Shown: piece after piece, positions 12,101-18,458 of the stretch
Layout of the letters: each line of letters opens with the position of its first letter
How positions within the stretch are numbered: position 1 is the first letter of the stretch
Assembly (NCBI GenBank): GCA_022410635.1
Contig: JAJVDF010000247.1
Coordinates: forward strand, 1,151,216 to 1,215,215
DNA from: Tretioscincus oriximinensis
Lineage: Eukaryota > Chordata > Lepidosauria > Squamata > Gymnophthalmidae
Length of the DNA: 64,000 nucleotides
Direction of reading: 5' to 3'
Made by a program: the position numbers and the translations under genes
Notes under the pieces: model-generated
Told to the model about the DNA's origin: nothing
Database searches by the model: none
Seen by the model: only the letters and a program-made list of their open reading frames with translations

Positions 12101-15100
12101 TCATTCCTAGGGTTTTCATGCTATGATAAGTCTTCAAGATGACCTGAAACCAGCTACATGCAAAGCATTTTAAAGACAGGAGCACCACTTACATTTTGCA
12201 ATGGCTGGGGTCAACTGACGAAAAGCTGTGATCGTGCCCTGGATGCTCCATATGGCCTCATTAAAAAGCTGCCCACCTGTGGAGGGAAATGCAACAGGGG
12301 AGAACTGAGAGGAAAGGTGGTTGGTCAGAGTGAGTTTTAGGCTTTGGCAAACACCTGAGCCAAGTACACATTTTTAAGGGCCCACATAACTTTAGCAAGA
12401 GTATGGACATATTGCTAAAAAGCAGATAACAACATCTTATTTTTACAAAGTTGGTGTCCTTGATAATGGTATCATCAATGAAGAAAATCTCATTGCTTTA
12501 ATGAGTGTGTAAAAGAGAANCTTTCAGCAGATACAGCCTGTAATACCTAAAACACTGCTGAAGATTCTCTTTTTTATCATCCCCAGCATTGAAAATCCAA
12601 ATTAAATATCCATTTGTTGCACTTTCATGACCCCTTCATTTGTATAACAACAACAACAACAACAATAATAATAACAATAATAACAATAATAACAATAATA
12701 ACAACAATAACAACAATAACAACAACAATAATAAATTTATAGCCCACTTTTCACCAAAGGCCAACATACATAGTTTTTGTTACATGCTCCTTTTTTGTTA
12801 TATCCTTTTTTGTTGGGTAGGACAAAGGATGTGCTATTTCTACCCCATTTATCACTAATTAGTCATATTATAAAGGTTGTTATTTGACAATTTTTNAAAA
12901 TTCTTTAGTTTTTCCACATAAGAATAGTAAATGGATTATTCTCTCTAGTTTGCAGTCCCTCAGCCTTTTCTAACCTTGCATGCTGTGGTCAAGTGGAACA
13001 TGGAGTGGGCAAATGCCAGCATGTCAGATCTGATGGGTTCCTGCCCCAATGACCCAAAGGGTAACCTAATCAGAGTTGGGTAAACTGTTTAAACTGCAGC
13101 CTGCTCTGATAAGTAACAATCACCCTGATGATGAATGAAAATCCAGAAGACCGGGCCATATGGCCTTAGTTTTCATTTGCTTGACAACTGCTGATTTATT
13201 TTTTAGCAGTGGGATAGTTGAAAATGGAATGTACCTCTACATAATGATAAATAATGATAAATAAAAGTTCTTCCCTTATCAGTGCACCCTTCACACAGCC
13301 TTGCATTATTTACATAATAACATAAGGGAAGCCATGTTGATTGGGGCCAGAGCCCATCTAGTCCAGCATTCTGTCTCACACCGTGTCCCACGAATTGCAC
13401 CTGGGCAGTTTAAAGCAGAGGAAAGCAAAACCCTCACCTATTCTCAATTCCCTACAAATGGGACTTCAGGAATCCTGCCTGCTGCTCTACCTCAGAGGCC
13501 GTATCAAGAGATCCTTCCTATTTCACAAGCTTCATTGGAAACTGCCCAGATATAGATTTCCACTTAAGCCTGAGAGTTGACACAAGGCACTGACTTCCTC
13601 TACCTAAAATTTGTTTAGATTCCTCTAAGATGTTTCCATTCAGCAGTTAAACGGCCTTTTCCATGCTTGTTTCTAAGTTAAGGCATTCTCAAAATTTTGC
13701 AACGAAATAATTAAGGATGGATTTTTTAATATAGATTTTTAAAAAATAAAAAATAAAAAACCATTCACGTGGGAATGAGTTGGAACAGATGAGTGCAAAC
13801 ACATTCAAAAAACCATAGAGCACAACACTAATTTGCCTCTGTCCTAATTAGGTATAAATGGTGCAATGTGTCATATGTACCACCCGATGGCAGGATGCAG
13901 TTATCTGAGTGAAGTTTTGAAGTACTTTCAGGCCAATTTAATCTCAGGCTCTCACTTCCCACATAACAAAGCTGGCTTTATTTACCCTCCAACAGAGTAC
14001 ACAGACCTGGAAGGACAGAAAAATTACCTTTAATACATCCCAGATCAGATGTATATATACATTCAGAATATTATTTGTAAGAACCCAGGAATATATTCCT
14101 GATGGCTATACAACGCAGCCTCTCATATTGTGATCCTACCTTCAAATTCATTTTCCATGAGCCGATTTATAGCGCGTTTGAAGTAGGCACCAAGCTTTTT
14201 TATTGAGAATTCATCTGGAAAAAAGGAAGAATTAGAGAGGAGAAAAATAGCTTGTTTACTTTCTGCCTTTCACACAGCTATTCAAAATGGATTTCCTTAT
14301 ATTCTGCCTAGATGTAGGACTTTTAAAAATGTGTTCTGCTGNTAAAGTACACAAATGTTCAACAGTGTCCATGGAATGGTGGCCTTTTCACTGTGTTTGT
14401 GCTTTTTTTCAACATACAGCAGTGTTGGGAATCGCGCCAATATCGTATGAAGTGCAAATTCTCATGCAGTGGTGTGTGAGGAATACGCCAGGGCCAAAGT
14501 GACATCATTGTGAAATAAGTACTTAAATTATACTTATACCCCGTCCTGTACCCAAAAGGCTCAGGGTGGCCGACAATAAAAACAATAGTTCAAAATTGAC
14601 ATATTAAAAATGGCATTTCTTCAACCAAAGTCCAGGTCAAAGAGGACAGACGCACTTCAAGGAGGAGACTTCCGCCCCTTCTTCTGGAAAGTGTGCCCCA
14701 TGGGCTGAAGTGACATCACAAATNATGTTACTTATGGTCCCGCCCCCAAAATGACATTTCTGTGAGCACTTTGGAGAACACCCAAATGCCTAGGATTTTC
14801 TTGCTCTCAGCACAAGATTTCCCACGGGAAAACTCGCAGCATTTCATTGGTTTATTCTAAGGGAGATCCCACTCATGCTGGGAGCCCCCCTCCCTTCTGA
14901 TAATTGGCCCAGTCAGGGGGTCACCAACCATCAAGGAGTCCCTTTCTTTTTGATGATTGGCTTAATAAAGGAGGGGCACCTACCTAGGAGACCCCCTCTC
15001 TACTGATCATTGTCTCAGTCTAAGGGAGGCCTCTGGCATACTAGAAGCCTCTCTGCCACAAGCTGGTGTGATATATGGAGGCTCCATACATATATGCGAA

Positions 15101-16500
15101 TGTGGAATTACCTTTACATAGTTTCATTTTGGAGTATCTCTTAAGACAGGAAGAAAATGGCCATAGATTTCTGTATATTTCTTTCAGCTAAGCGTTCCCT
15201 GTTCACACTGTTTAGTGGCTGAGTTTAAAGTATGTGAATTACTAGGATTGCTATTTCTGTTTGTTTGTTCAATCTGCTATGCTTCAGCAAAGTGCTACAT
15301 ATGAGATTTCTTTTTTTTTTTCAAACTGGGAATTTTAATACCATAAGGTAATGAATGCAGTTTACTAATATTATCATTAATATCACATTTTAGCTTGAAG
15401 GCTTTCATGGTAGAGTATAATTAAAATATTCATACAAATCCATTTGAAATATTGCAAAAGGGGAAAAAACAAATGTGGTAAAGTAAAGCAGGTACTACAG
15501 TAAAGACAAAGATCCTGCTCACATTGAGCCACGTTCAGAGATTGGCCATCCACATGCCAGTATAGATGATGGCAGGCCCCGTCTGGGGTCTGCCATAGTC
15601 TACACCAGCATGTGAATAGCNGGCTCCTATTCCGAGATATAGCCTAGAATAAGGCATAGTGTAGGCAGGACCTGAGTTGTAAAAATCACAACTAGTTCTA
15701 CCTAGGCCTATCAAGATGGTGTTTGAGTGGGAGCCTTGTTTTCTCTTACACAAATTATGAGTTATGCACCAAACCAGGGTTTCTCGGACTGTGGTTGGAT
15801 TACATTATGCCTAGTCAACATGATCAGGTTCAGAAATAATACTGGGAGTTATAGGAATTGTAGTGCAACCACAACTGAAGGAACCCAGCAACCACTGATT
15901 GGTCTAATGGATGGTATCAAAGGCTGCCTTGAATGACAAAAGACTGAATGCTTCCCATCAGGGATAACATTTCATCTGCAGCTGCCAGGCACATCAATGA
16001 GTGCAGAATCGAATGGGAGACTTCCAGATAAGAGTCTGACACTATAACCACTACACCAAAGTGGCTCTCAAAGGCACTATTTTTGCAATATGGGTGCAAA
16101 CTACAGCATCTGTGATTTAGAGGATTGGATTATGGCAACCCTACATGTAGCCACCATAATGCACTTTTTAAACAGCATCTGAATGAGGTGTTGACCCAAT
16201 TGTTGTAAATCTTTGTCCTATGACTTATGAATGCAGTATAACAGATATTGGCATGGTCCCAGGCATACCCAGAACAGCCATATATGTTTCCGGGTCTATT
16301 TTCTGATGGGGCAACCTCTCTACCAAATAGTCCAGTTCCTCCCTCAGCTTTCTCTTCAGGCCGGGCTCCTTGCTAAGTTTCTTCTCCATGTACTCGTCTT
16401 TGAATTGCTTCAGAATGGTCATGGCTTCCTGGCTGCAACTCAGACAGCCAAGAGAACGCGTGATATTTTGAGTTATTAGGAAGAGTAGCAGCCGAAACAT
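53..16500 (-). CDS. IZUMO1: IZUMO1-like sperm-egg fusion protein, six coding exons, 3' part off the left edge
   Basis: The CDS is complement of the joined segments 16269-16500, 14140-14214, 12193-12276, 8390-8410, 3474-3554 and 53-153. It gives 198 residues with no stop. Every internal junction is phase 1, with GT donors and AG acceptors. In order it shows a signal peptide (residues 1-18), a CxxC pair (C19, C22), the helical Izumo domain (about 23-130), the Cys-rich hinge (C133, C137, C147, C150, C157, C163) and the start of an Ig-like domain (C180 in ILDC, then W184). The spacing of the last seven cysteines equals that of human IZUMO1 C135 to C182. IZUMO1 is a type I membrane protein of the sperm acrosome and head that mediates adhesion to the egg and is required for fusion. 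The second Ig cysteine, membrane helix and tail should lie left of position 1. A paralogue is less likely, because the hinge and Ig motifs (CGER, ILDC) match IZUMO1. Residue alignment is from memory. Confidence 0.9.
528..676. mobile_element. Foldback MITE, family A, divergent copy
   Basis: The ends are inverted (CCTTTCTGCA on the left, TGCAGAAAGG on the right). Inside are family-A motifs: a GGGCCTTACTCTG-like stretch near the left end and CAGACTAAGC / AGTCTGCACTAGCAT in the centre. Other family-A copies in the window carry TTATTCTGGG and the same central motif. Confidence 0.55.
830..1000 (+). mobile_element. CR1 LINE 3' end fragment
   Basis: It matches the end of the longer CR1 copy at 48 kb: GACTGCCC, GTGGGCC, GAATGCTGGACTAGATGGGC and a final TTATGTTCTCTTATG. 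It is strongly 5'-truncated. Confidence 0.8.
1056..1220. mobile_element. Foldback element, possibly Chompy-like MITE
   Basis: The arms 1056-1112 and 1163-1220 are near-perfect inverted repeats around a 50-nt loop. They contain GCATAAGCTTTC and its complement. The neighbouring TAGCTGTGTTAGCC stretch resembles the sauropsid MITE family called Chompy. The family assignment is from memory. Confidence 0.6.
1765..1865 (-). mobile_element. CR1 LINE 3' end fragment
   Basis: It is the reverse complement of the CR1 tail (CCTGCTGAATTGATCC, CTAATCCAGCACACTGTCTC). It is short and degenerate. Confidence 0.65.
1920..2010 (-). mobile_element. SINE/L2-type tail fragment
   Basis: ATACTTATACCCCGCTCTAT followed by GGTTTCAGGACAACCAACAA is the reverse complement of the 3' tail of SINE family B seen in full at 28848-29103. 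Confidence 0.6.
2461..2554. repeat. Short hairpin with about 40-nt arms
   Basis: The arms 2461-2501 and 2516-2554 are inverted copies with a few mismatches around a 14-nt loop. The conserved part is GTTGGGTGCATTATAGAATC. It is probably a decayed MITE. No family was recognised. Confidence 0.6.
3081..3262. mobile_element. Foldback MITE with CATA microsatellite inside
   Basis: The left arm starts TACCAGGTGGGAAAAAG and contains GAAGTGCTGCATCTTT. The right arm contains AAAGATGCAGCACTCCTG and ends TTTTCTGGTA. A (CATA)n tract occupies 3187-3222. The ends resemble the GGTTACCA-type terminus at 10400-10543. Confidence 0.55.
3474..3554 (-). CDS. IZUMO1: IZUMO1 exon 5: cysteine-rich hinge
   Basis: This 81-nt exon has a pyrimidine-rich acceptor (CTTTCCCCCGCCCTGTAG above 3554) and a donor GTGAGA at 3473. 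It encodes KMLYVLTNCYSCVTQLYSCQ followed by RTYWCG. The C-x2-C-x6-C-x5-C pattern is the IZUMO1 hinge. The mammalian tryptophan before the first of these cysteines (human W148) is Asn here. Confidence 0.9.
4807..4960 (-). mobile_element. SINE 3' part, degenerate
   Basis: TTTTTATACCCTGTTTTTCT and GTGAAGTAAGTGAGGCTGAG are the reverse complement of the central and tail parts of the tRNA-derived SINEs. The tRNA head is missing. Confidence 0.6.
5298..5645 (+). mobile_element. CR1 LINE, 5'-truncated 3' UTR copy
   Basis: It begins with TTTTTTCACCCAGAGGGTC and is collinear with the CR1 3' UTR at 48340-48675. It ends in TTCTTATATTCTTATATTCT. It holds no reverse transcriptase sequence. Confidence 0.9.
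6545..6800 (+). mobile_element. tRNA-derived SINE, family B
   Basis: A tRNA-like head (TTTGGTGTAA, then GTTTGATTCCCC as B box) is followed by GGTGACCTTGGGACAGTC, the body, and the tail GCCCTGAGACCTTCGGGTAC ending in an (AAATA)n run. Confidence 0.85.
7668..7965 (-). mobile_element. tRNA-related SINE, family A
   Basis: It reads inversely from an (AAG)n start through a TCTTATATCCCAC-like tail, a CTACTTGCCATCAGTTGCAA body, and GGCTTCGAAATCTGATCTCC as the B-box region. It matches the plus-strand copies at 22400 and 59030. Confidence 0.85.
8390..8410 (-). CDS. IZUMO1: IZUMO1 exon 4: 21-nt microexon carrying CxxxC
   Basis: This microexon has a very strong acceptor (a TTCTTTCTCTTTGCAG-like tract above 8410) and a consensus donor GTGAGT at 8389. 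It encodes six codons plus split codons: F, H or Q (one base is N at 8406), C, S, N, K, C. It aligns with CPNKC of mammalian IZUMO1. In humans these two cysteines (C135, C139) pair with C159 and C165 in the hinge. Both phases match the flanking exons. Confidence 0.85.
8990..9507 (-). mobile_element. CR1 LINE, 3' noncoding region
   Basis: On the minus strand this reads as the CR1 type common in sauropsids. Markers on the plus strand are AAGTCCAACCTTCTGCTC, AGAAAGTTTTTTCTGGTATC, TTTGAATTTGCTCCAGC and CAGTATTCTAGGTGTAATCT. It ends at the hAT-like terminus at 9508. Confidence 0.8.
9508..9829 (+). mobile_element. hAT-like terminal segment, interrupted
   Basis: It begins with CAGGGGTGGGCAATTAATTT, a typical hAT terminal sequence, followed by GGCCGGACTAATATAG. 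The opposite terminal repeat was not found. The segment runs into a CR1 fragment, so it is one end of a broken element. Confidence 0.5.
9830..10081 (+). mobile_element. CR1 LINE 3' end
   Basis: It is a clean 3'-terminal copy from CAGGTTTATGGACACTAAAG to the TTCTTATG microsatellite end. It appears to be inserted in the GC-richer hAT-like DNA at 9508-10390. Confidence 0.9.
10400..10543. mobile_element. TAGG-ended MITE, 144 bp, 8-bp target duplication
   Basis: The ends TAGGGTTACCA and TGGTAACCCTA are inverted. The flanks tcctaaca and ttctaact agree at 6 of 8 positions, as expected for a hAT-type duplication. The body contains a short GT run. Confidence 0.7.
10869..11248. mobile_element. TAGG-ended MITE, longer 380-bp member
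   Basis: The ends are TAGACTGACCA and TGGTCATCTGGTCAGCCTA. The flanking 8-mers gcctagaa (10861-10868) and cctagaag (11249-11256) overlap at CCTAGAA. The interior is not palindromic, so this may be closer to the parent element than the hairpin copies are. Confidence 0.6.
11304..11465. mobile_element. TAGG-ended hairpin MITE, copy 1
   Basis: It begins TAGGCTGACCAGATGACC and ends with the complement. The two halves fold back almost completely through GGGGTGCCTCC and GGAGGCACCCC. The flanks gcatagga and gataggag share ATAGGA. Confidence 0.8.
12193..12276 (-). CDS. IZUMO1: IZUMO1 exon 3
   Basis: This 84-nt exon has an acceptor CCCTCCACAG above 12276 and a consensus donor GTAAGT at 12192. It is phase 1 at both ends with 27 full codons. 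It encodes GQLFNEAIWSIQGTITAFRQ and ends TPAIAK, equivalent to the last helix of the Izumo bundle (DLFVKELFWM in mammals). No stops and no frameshift are seen. Confidence 0.88.
12641..12736. repeat. (AAC/AAT)n microsatellite
   Basis: Imperfect AAC and AAT units run for about 95 bases and abut a SINE tail on the minus strand (to about 12790). Confidence 0.95.
13315..13560 (-). mobile_element. CR1 LINE 3' end fragment
   Basis: This is the reverse complement of the CR1 terminal sequence: AACATAAGGGAAGCCATG, GTCCAGCATTCTGTCTCACA, CAAAACCCTCACCTATTCTC. Confidence 0.85.
14140..14214 (-). CDS. IZUMO1: IZUMO1 exon 2
   Basis: This 75-nt exon has a strong polypyrimidine acceptor (a TTCCTTTTTTCCAG stretch just above 14214) and a donor GTAGGA at 14139. 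It reads through in phase 1 and adds DEFSIKKLGAYFKRAIN followed by a short acidic helix. The opening DE at the exon joint aligns with VVDEATLQ of mammalian IZUMO1, and the length of the helix agrees. Confidence 0.88.
14524..14600 (-). mobile_element. SINE/L2-type tail fragment
   Basis: TTATACTTATACCCCGTCCT followed by GGCTCAGGGTGGCCGACAAT is the inverse of the SINE-B tail and similar to 1920-2010. Confidence 0.6.
15511..15674. mobile_element. Foldback MITE, family A
   Basis: The left part has TTGGCCATCCACATGCCAGT. The right part has ACACCAGCATGTGAATAGC and then CCGAGATATAGCCTAGAATA before GCAGGACCT. The halves are inverted copies. Confidence 0.75.
15770..15900. mobile_element. hAT-like nonautonomous fragment
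   Basis: CAGGGTTTCTCGGACTGTGG followed downstream by GGGAGTTATAGGAATTGTAG resembles hAT MITE ends common in vertebrates. No second terminus was identified. Confidence 0.35.
16005..16075 (-). mobile_element. SINE family B, tRNA-like head only
   Basis: GAATCGAATGGGAGACTTCC and CACTATAACCACTACACCAA are the reverse complement of the B box and A box region of SINE B. Confidence 0.75.
16269..16500 (-). CDS. IZUMO1: IZUMO1 exon 1: signal peptide and first helices of the Izumo domain
   Basis: The exon runs from the ATG at 16500-16498 to a donor GTATGC whose GT is at 16268-16267. It encodes 77 codons plus one base (phase 1). The protein starts MFRLLLFLITQNITRSLG, a signal peptide, followed by the family CxxC (CLSC). 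A charged helical stretch follows and ends in YMAVL, which matches DAYMGVV of mammalian IZUMO1. The open frame continues 5' of this ATG only by using a TTG codon, so the ATG is the supported start. It also runs past the donor for 14 codons, but that extension is intronic. Confidence 0.9.
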
Positions 16501-16513
16501 CACATTCACAGTG

Positions 16514-16548
16514 GTTGCCAAAGGAAGTGGTTGCCAGAAGTGACGTCA
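16514..16548 (-). promoter_or_regulatory. Candidate spermatid promoter: CRE plus two RFX half-sites upstream of IZUMO1
   Basis: TGACGTCA, the full CRE palindrome, sits at 16541-16548, 41 bases before the start codon. Two direct GTTGCC half-sites of the X-box type lie at 16514-16519 and 16530-16535. CREM and RFX2 are known activators of haploid male germ-cell genes, so the combination suits IZUMO1. No TATA box is seen. The transcription start is unknown, so some of these sites could lie in the 5' UTR. The function is inferred. Confidence 0.5.
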
Positions 16549-16807
16549 GAATGATGACATCACAAAGGCTTCGCATTCTCGAGNGTGAGATATGTTCTCC
16601 ACATTTTCTTAGCCCTCGTGTGACTTTGCAGGACAATTGAACAACTTGGGTGATCTGTAAACAGCCTACACATTTCCACAGATTCTTCTGACACATACGT
16701 TTAACCCATCTTCAGTCCTGAAGAATAGGAATAAACCAGGAAAAACGCATTCNCCTCCCCCCCACTTCAGTCCTGTTTTCAGGATTAAAAGGAAGTGCAA
16801 AAAGTCG

Positions 16808-17790
16808 GTCATTTATTTATTTATACTTATATACTACCCTATACCCTAGGTCTCAGAGTGACCAACCATACAGAGGCACATATAGTTTTTGTTGATTTCT
16901 CCACAGAGGAAAAAAGAATGCCAGGAGACAATGCATCTGCAATCTGAGGAGCAAAGTCAAAATGAAATAACTACGGTTCCGATGGAGACAGGCCTGGCAC
17001 TTCTAATAAAAGGAGAACTGGGCTGGGAAGGTGAGTGTCTCCCAATAGGCCCTAATCAACATCACTCAAATGTTTTAATGGTAAAACTCAGCTCCAAAGT
17101 GCATCGGTCGTTGATAAACTATAACCAACCAATAATAGTAATAAATATTTACTTACCCCCTCGATCCTCAAAATTCTATTCAGAAGAGTTATGGCAAGAT
17201 CTGGATGGGTCTCTAGAAGAAATTGGTAAACGATTTCCTGCCTCACTAATAATACTGATGGGAGATTTTAACGCAAGAGTTGGAAATGAGAACAATAAGC
17301 TTGCTGCCAGATGTGATCTTAGGCCAATAGATCTTCCCCTAGGAGAAGATTGGTCATCCATGGACAACACAATTAACAATATGGGTGTAAAGTTATGCAC
17401 ACTTCTATACAGACATCGCTTACAGGTACTTGGTGGAACAGGGTATGATCACCGCTACCCATTTGCATTTCACGCTGCACAAACAAGCAGCGTTTTAGAT
17501 TACATATGTATCTCTAAAGACTATGTTAACATTTTTACTGAGATAACTGTGCATCTACAAGTGGATAGTGACCATCAACCTATATCAGTGTCTCTGTATG
17601 CTGAAACAGACCAAAGGTCAAGGTCAAGTGATGATTTCTCCACAACAGACGCCCTGTGGAGTAGCGGGGCTGAGAGAGTTCTAAAGAACTGTGATTGGCC
17701 CAAGGTCACCCAGCTGGTTTCCTGGAGGAATAGAACTGGGAGATTACCAGATAATAGTCCAACACTCTAACCCCTACACCAAACTGGCTC
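16808..17790 (-). mobile_element. SINE family B split by a LINE fragment
   Basis: Tail sequence (TTTATTTATACTTATA, then CTAGGTCTCAGAGTGACCAA) at 16808-16905 continues at 17632-17790 with ACGCCCTGTGGAG, GGCCCAAGGTCACCCAGC and the tRNA head complement CCCCTACACCAAACTGGC. The 726 bases in between are a LINE insert. Confidence 0.9.
16906..17631 (+). pseudogene. LINE apurinic endonuclease domain fragment
   Basis: An open frame through the insert carries the APE-type endonuclease landmarks: GLALLIKGELGW, VINIYLPP, ILMGDFNARVG, VLDYICIS and SDHQPISVSLY. The segment lacks the LINE start, the reverse transcriptase and any 3' end. It is closely related to the endonuclease of the LINE at 54-57 kb. Both sides carry TGATTTCTCCACA (16893-16905 and 17632-17644), a 13-bp direct repeat consistent with a target-site duplication. 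Confidence 0.85.
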
Positions 17791-18296
17791 TTGCGTTGGG
17801 ACAGATGCTGTTGGGGGTTAGGGATAATTGATTTTATTTTTAACCTTCATCAATGTGCATAAAAAACTTTGTGGGGGGAAAAGCATTTCACCCAGCCAGG
17901 TGAAAGTGTGGGTGCATTTCTCTTGTGCAGTTTGCAAAATATGACTACATCCAGATAAGATTCATATCATTTGTTTATAGTATGGACATGAGGAGATTGT
18001 CACTCTGTAAAGGTAGGGTTCCCCCCACCCTCTGCTTTTTCCTATTTTGGAAAATCCAAATTTCTCATGGAAGACTTTCCCAAAATAGCATGCAAATCCA
18101 GGTATTTTGTACAGTATTTACATATCAAGAAAGCAGGGAAGTAGGTGCTTTTCCTACTCTGCTGATAAGCATTGGGGATTTTTAGCAATTATTCTGGAAG
18201 CATTTTACTCCAGAATACTGCTAATCATCACAGTTTTATTGTGGTTGTCCGGAGGCATCCATTAAACGGAGATGGAGGAGGAAGACTTGGTTTTTA
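17791..18296. other. Intergenic, nothing recognised
   Basis: There are no ORFs with family resemblance and no clear repeats. Confidence 0.6.
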
Positions 18297-18458
18297 TAGG
18301 CTGACCAGATGACCTCTTTTGGGGATGCCTCCCAGTTTTTTCTGAGGGAATAAAATTCAAAACAAAAAAAAGTTCATTTTTTTTTGAAAAAACTGGGAGG
18401 CACCCCAAAACTGGGTTTTCAACATACGCACCCCAAAGGGTGTCATATAGTCAGCCTA
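18297..18458. mobile_element. TAGG-ended hairpin MITE, copy 2
   Basis: It starts TAGGCTGACCAGATGACC and ends ATAGTCAGCCTA. Inverted GGGATGCCTCCCAG and CTGGGAGGCACCCC lie inside. The flanks ggttttta and gggtttta match at 7 of 8 bases, the clearest target duplication of the family. Confidence 0.85.

Larger units (their letters stand above)
8411..12192 (-). other. IZUMO1 intron 3, transposon-rich
   Basis: No coding sequence is seen. From 8990 to 11465 the intron is nearly continuous transposon material (CR1, a hAT-like end, CR1, three MITEs). Positions 8420-8990 and 11470-12190 show nothing recognisable. Confidence 0.75.
12277..14139 (-). other. IZUMO1 intron 2
   Basis: It contains an AAC/AAT microsatellite, a SINE tail and a CR1 fragment. 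Positions 12800-13310 and 13560-14130 show nothing recognisable. Confidence 0.75.
14215..16268 (-). other. IZUMO1 intron 1
   Basis: It contains a SINE tail (14524-14600), a family-A MITE, a hAT-like fragment and a SINE head. Positions 14640-15480 show no recognised feature apart from a GACATCAC-type motif also found near 21890. Confidence 0.75.

Noticed and set aside
12640..12858. Open frame with a long asparagine run
   Set aside because: It is translation of the AAC/AAT microsatellite.
16501..16521. Upstream extension of IZUMO1 by seven residues
   Set aside because: It would need a TTG start. The ATG at 16500 gives a normal signal peptide.
16373..16696. 107-codon minus-strand frame overlapping IZUMO1 exon 1
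   Set aside because: It is in a different frame, has no similarity to a family, and overlaps the better-supported exon.
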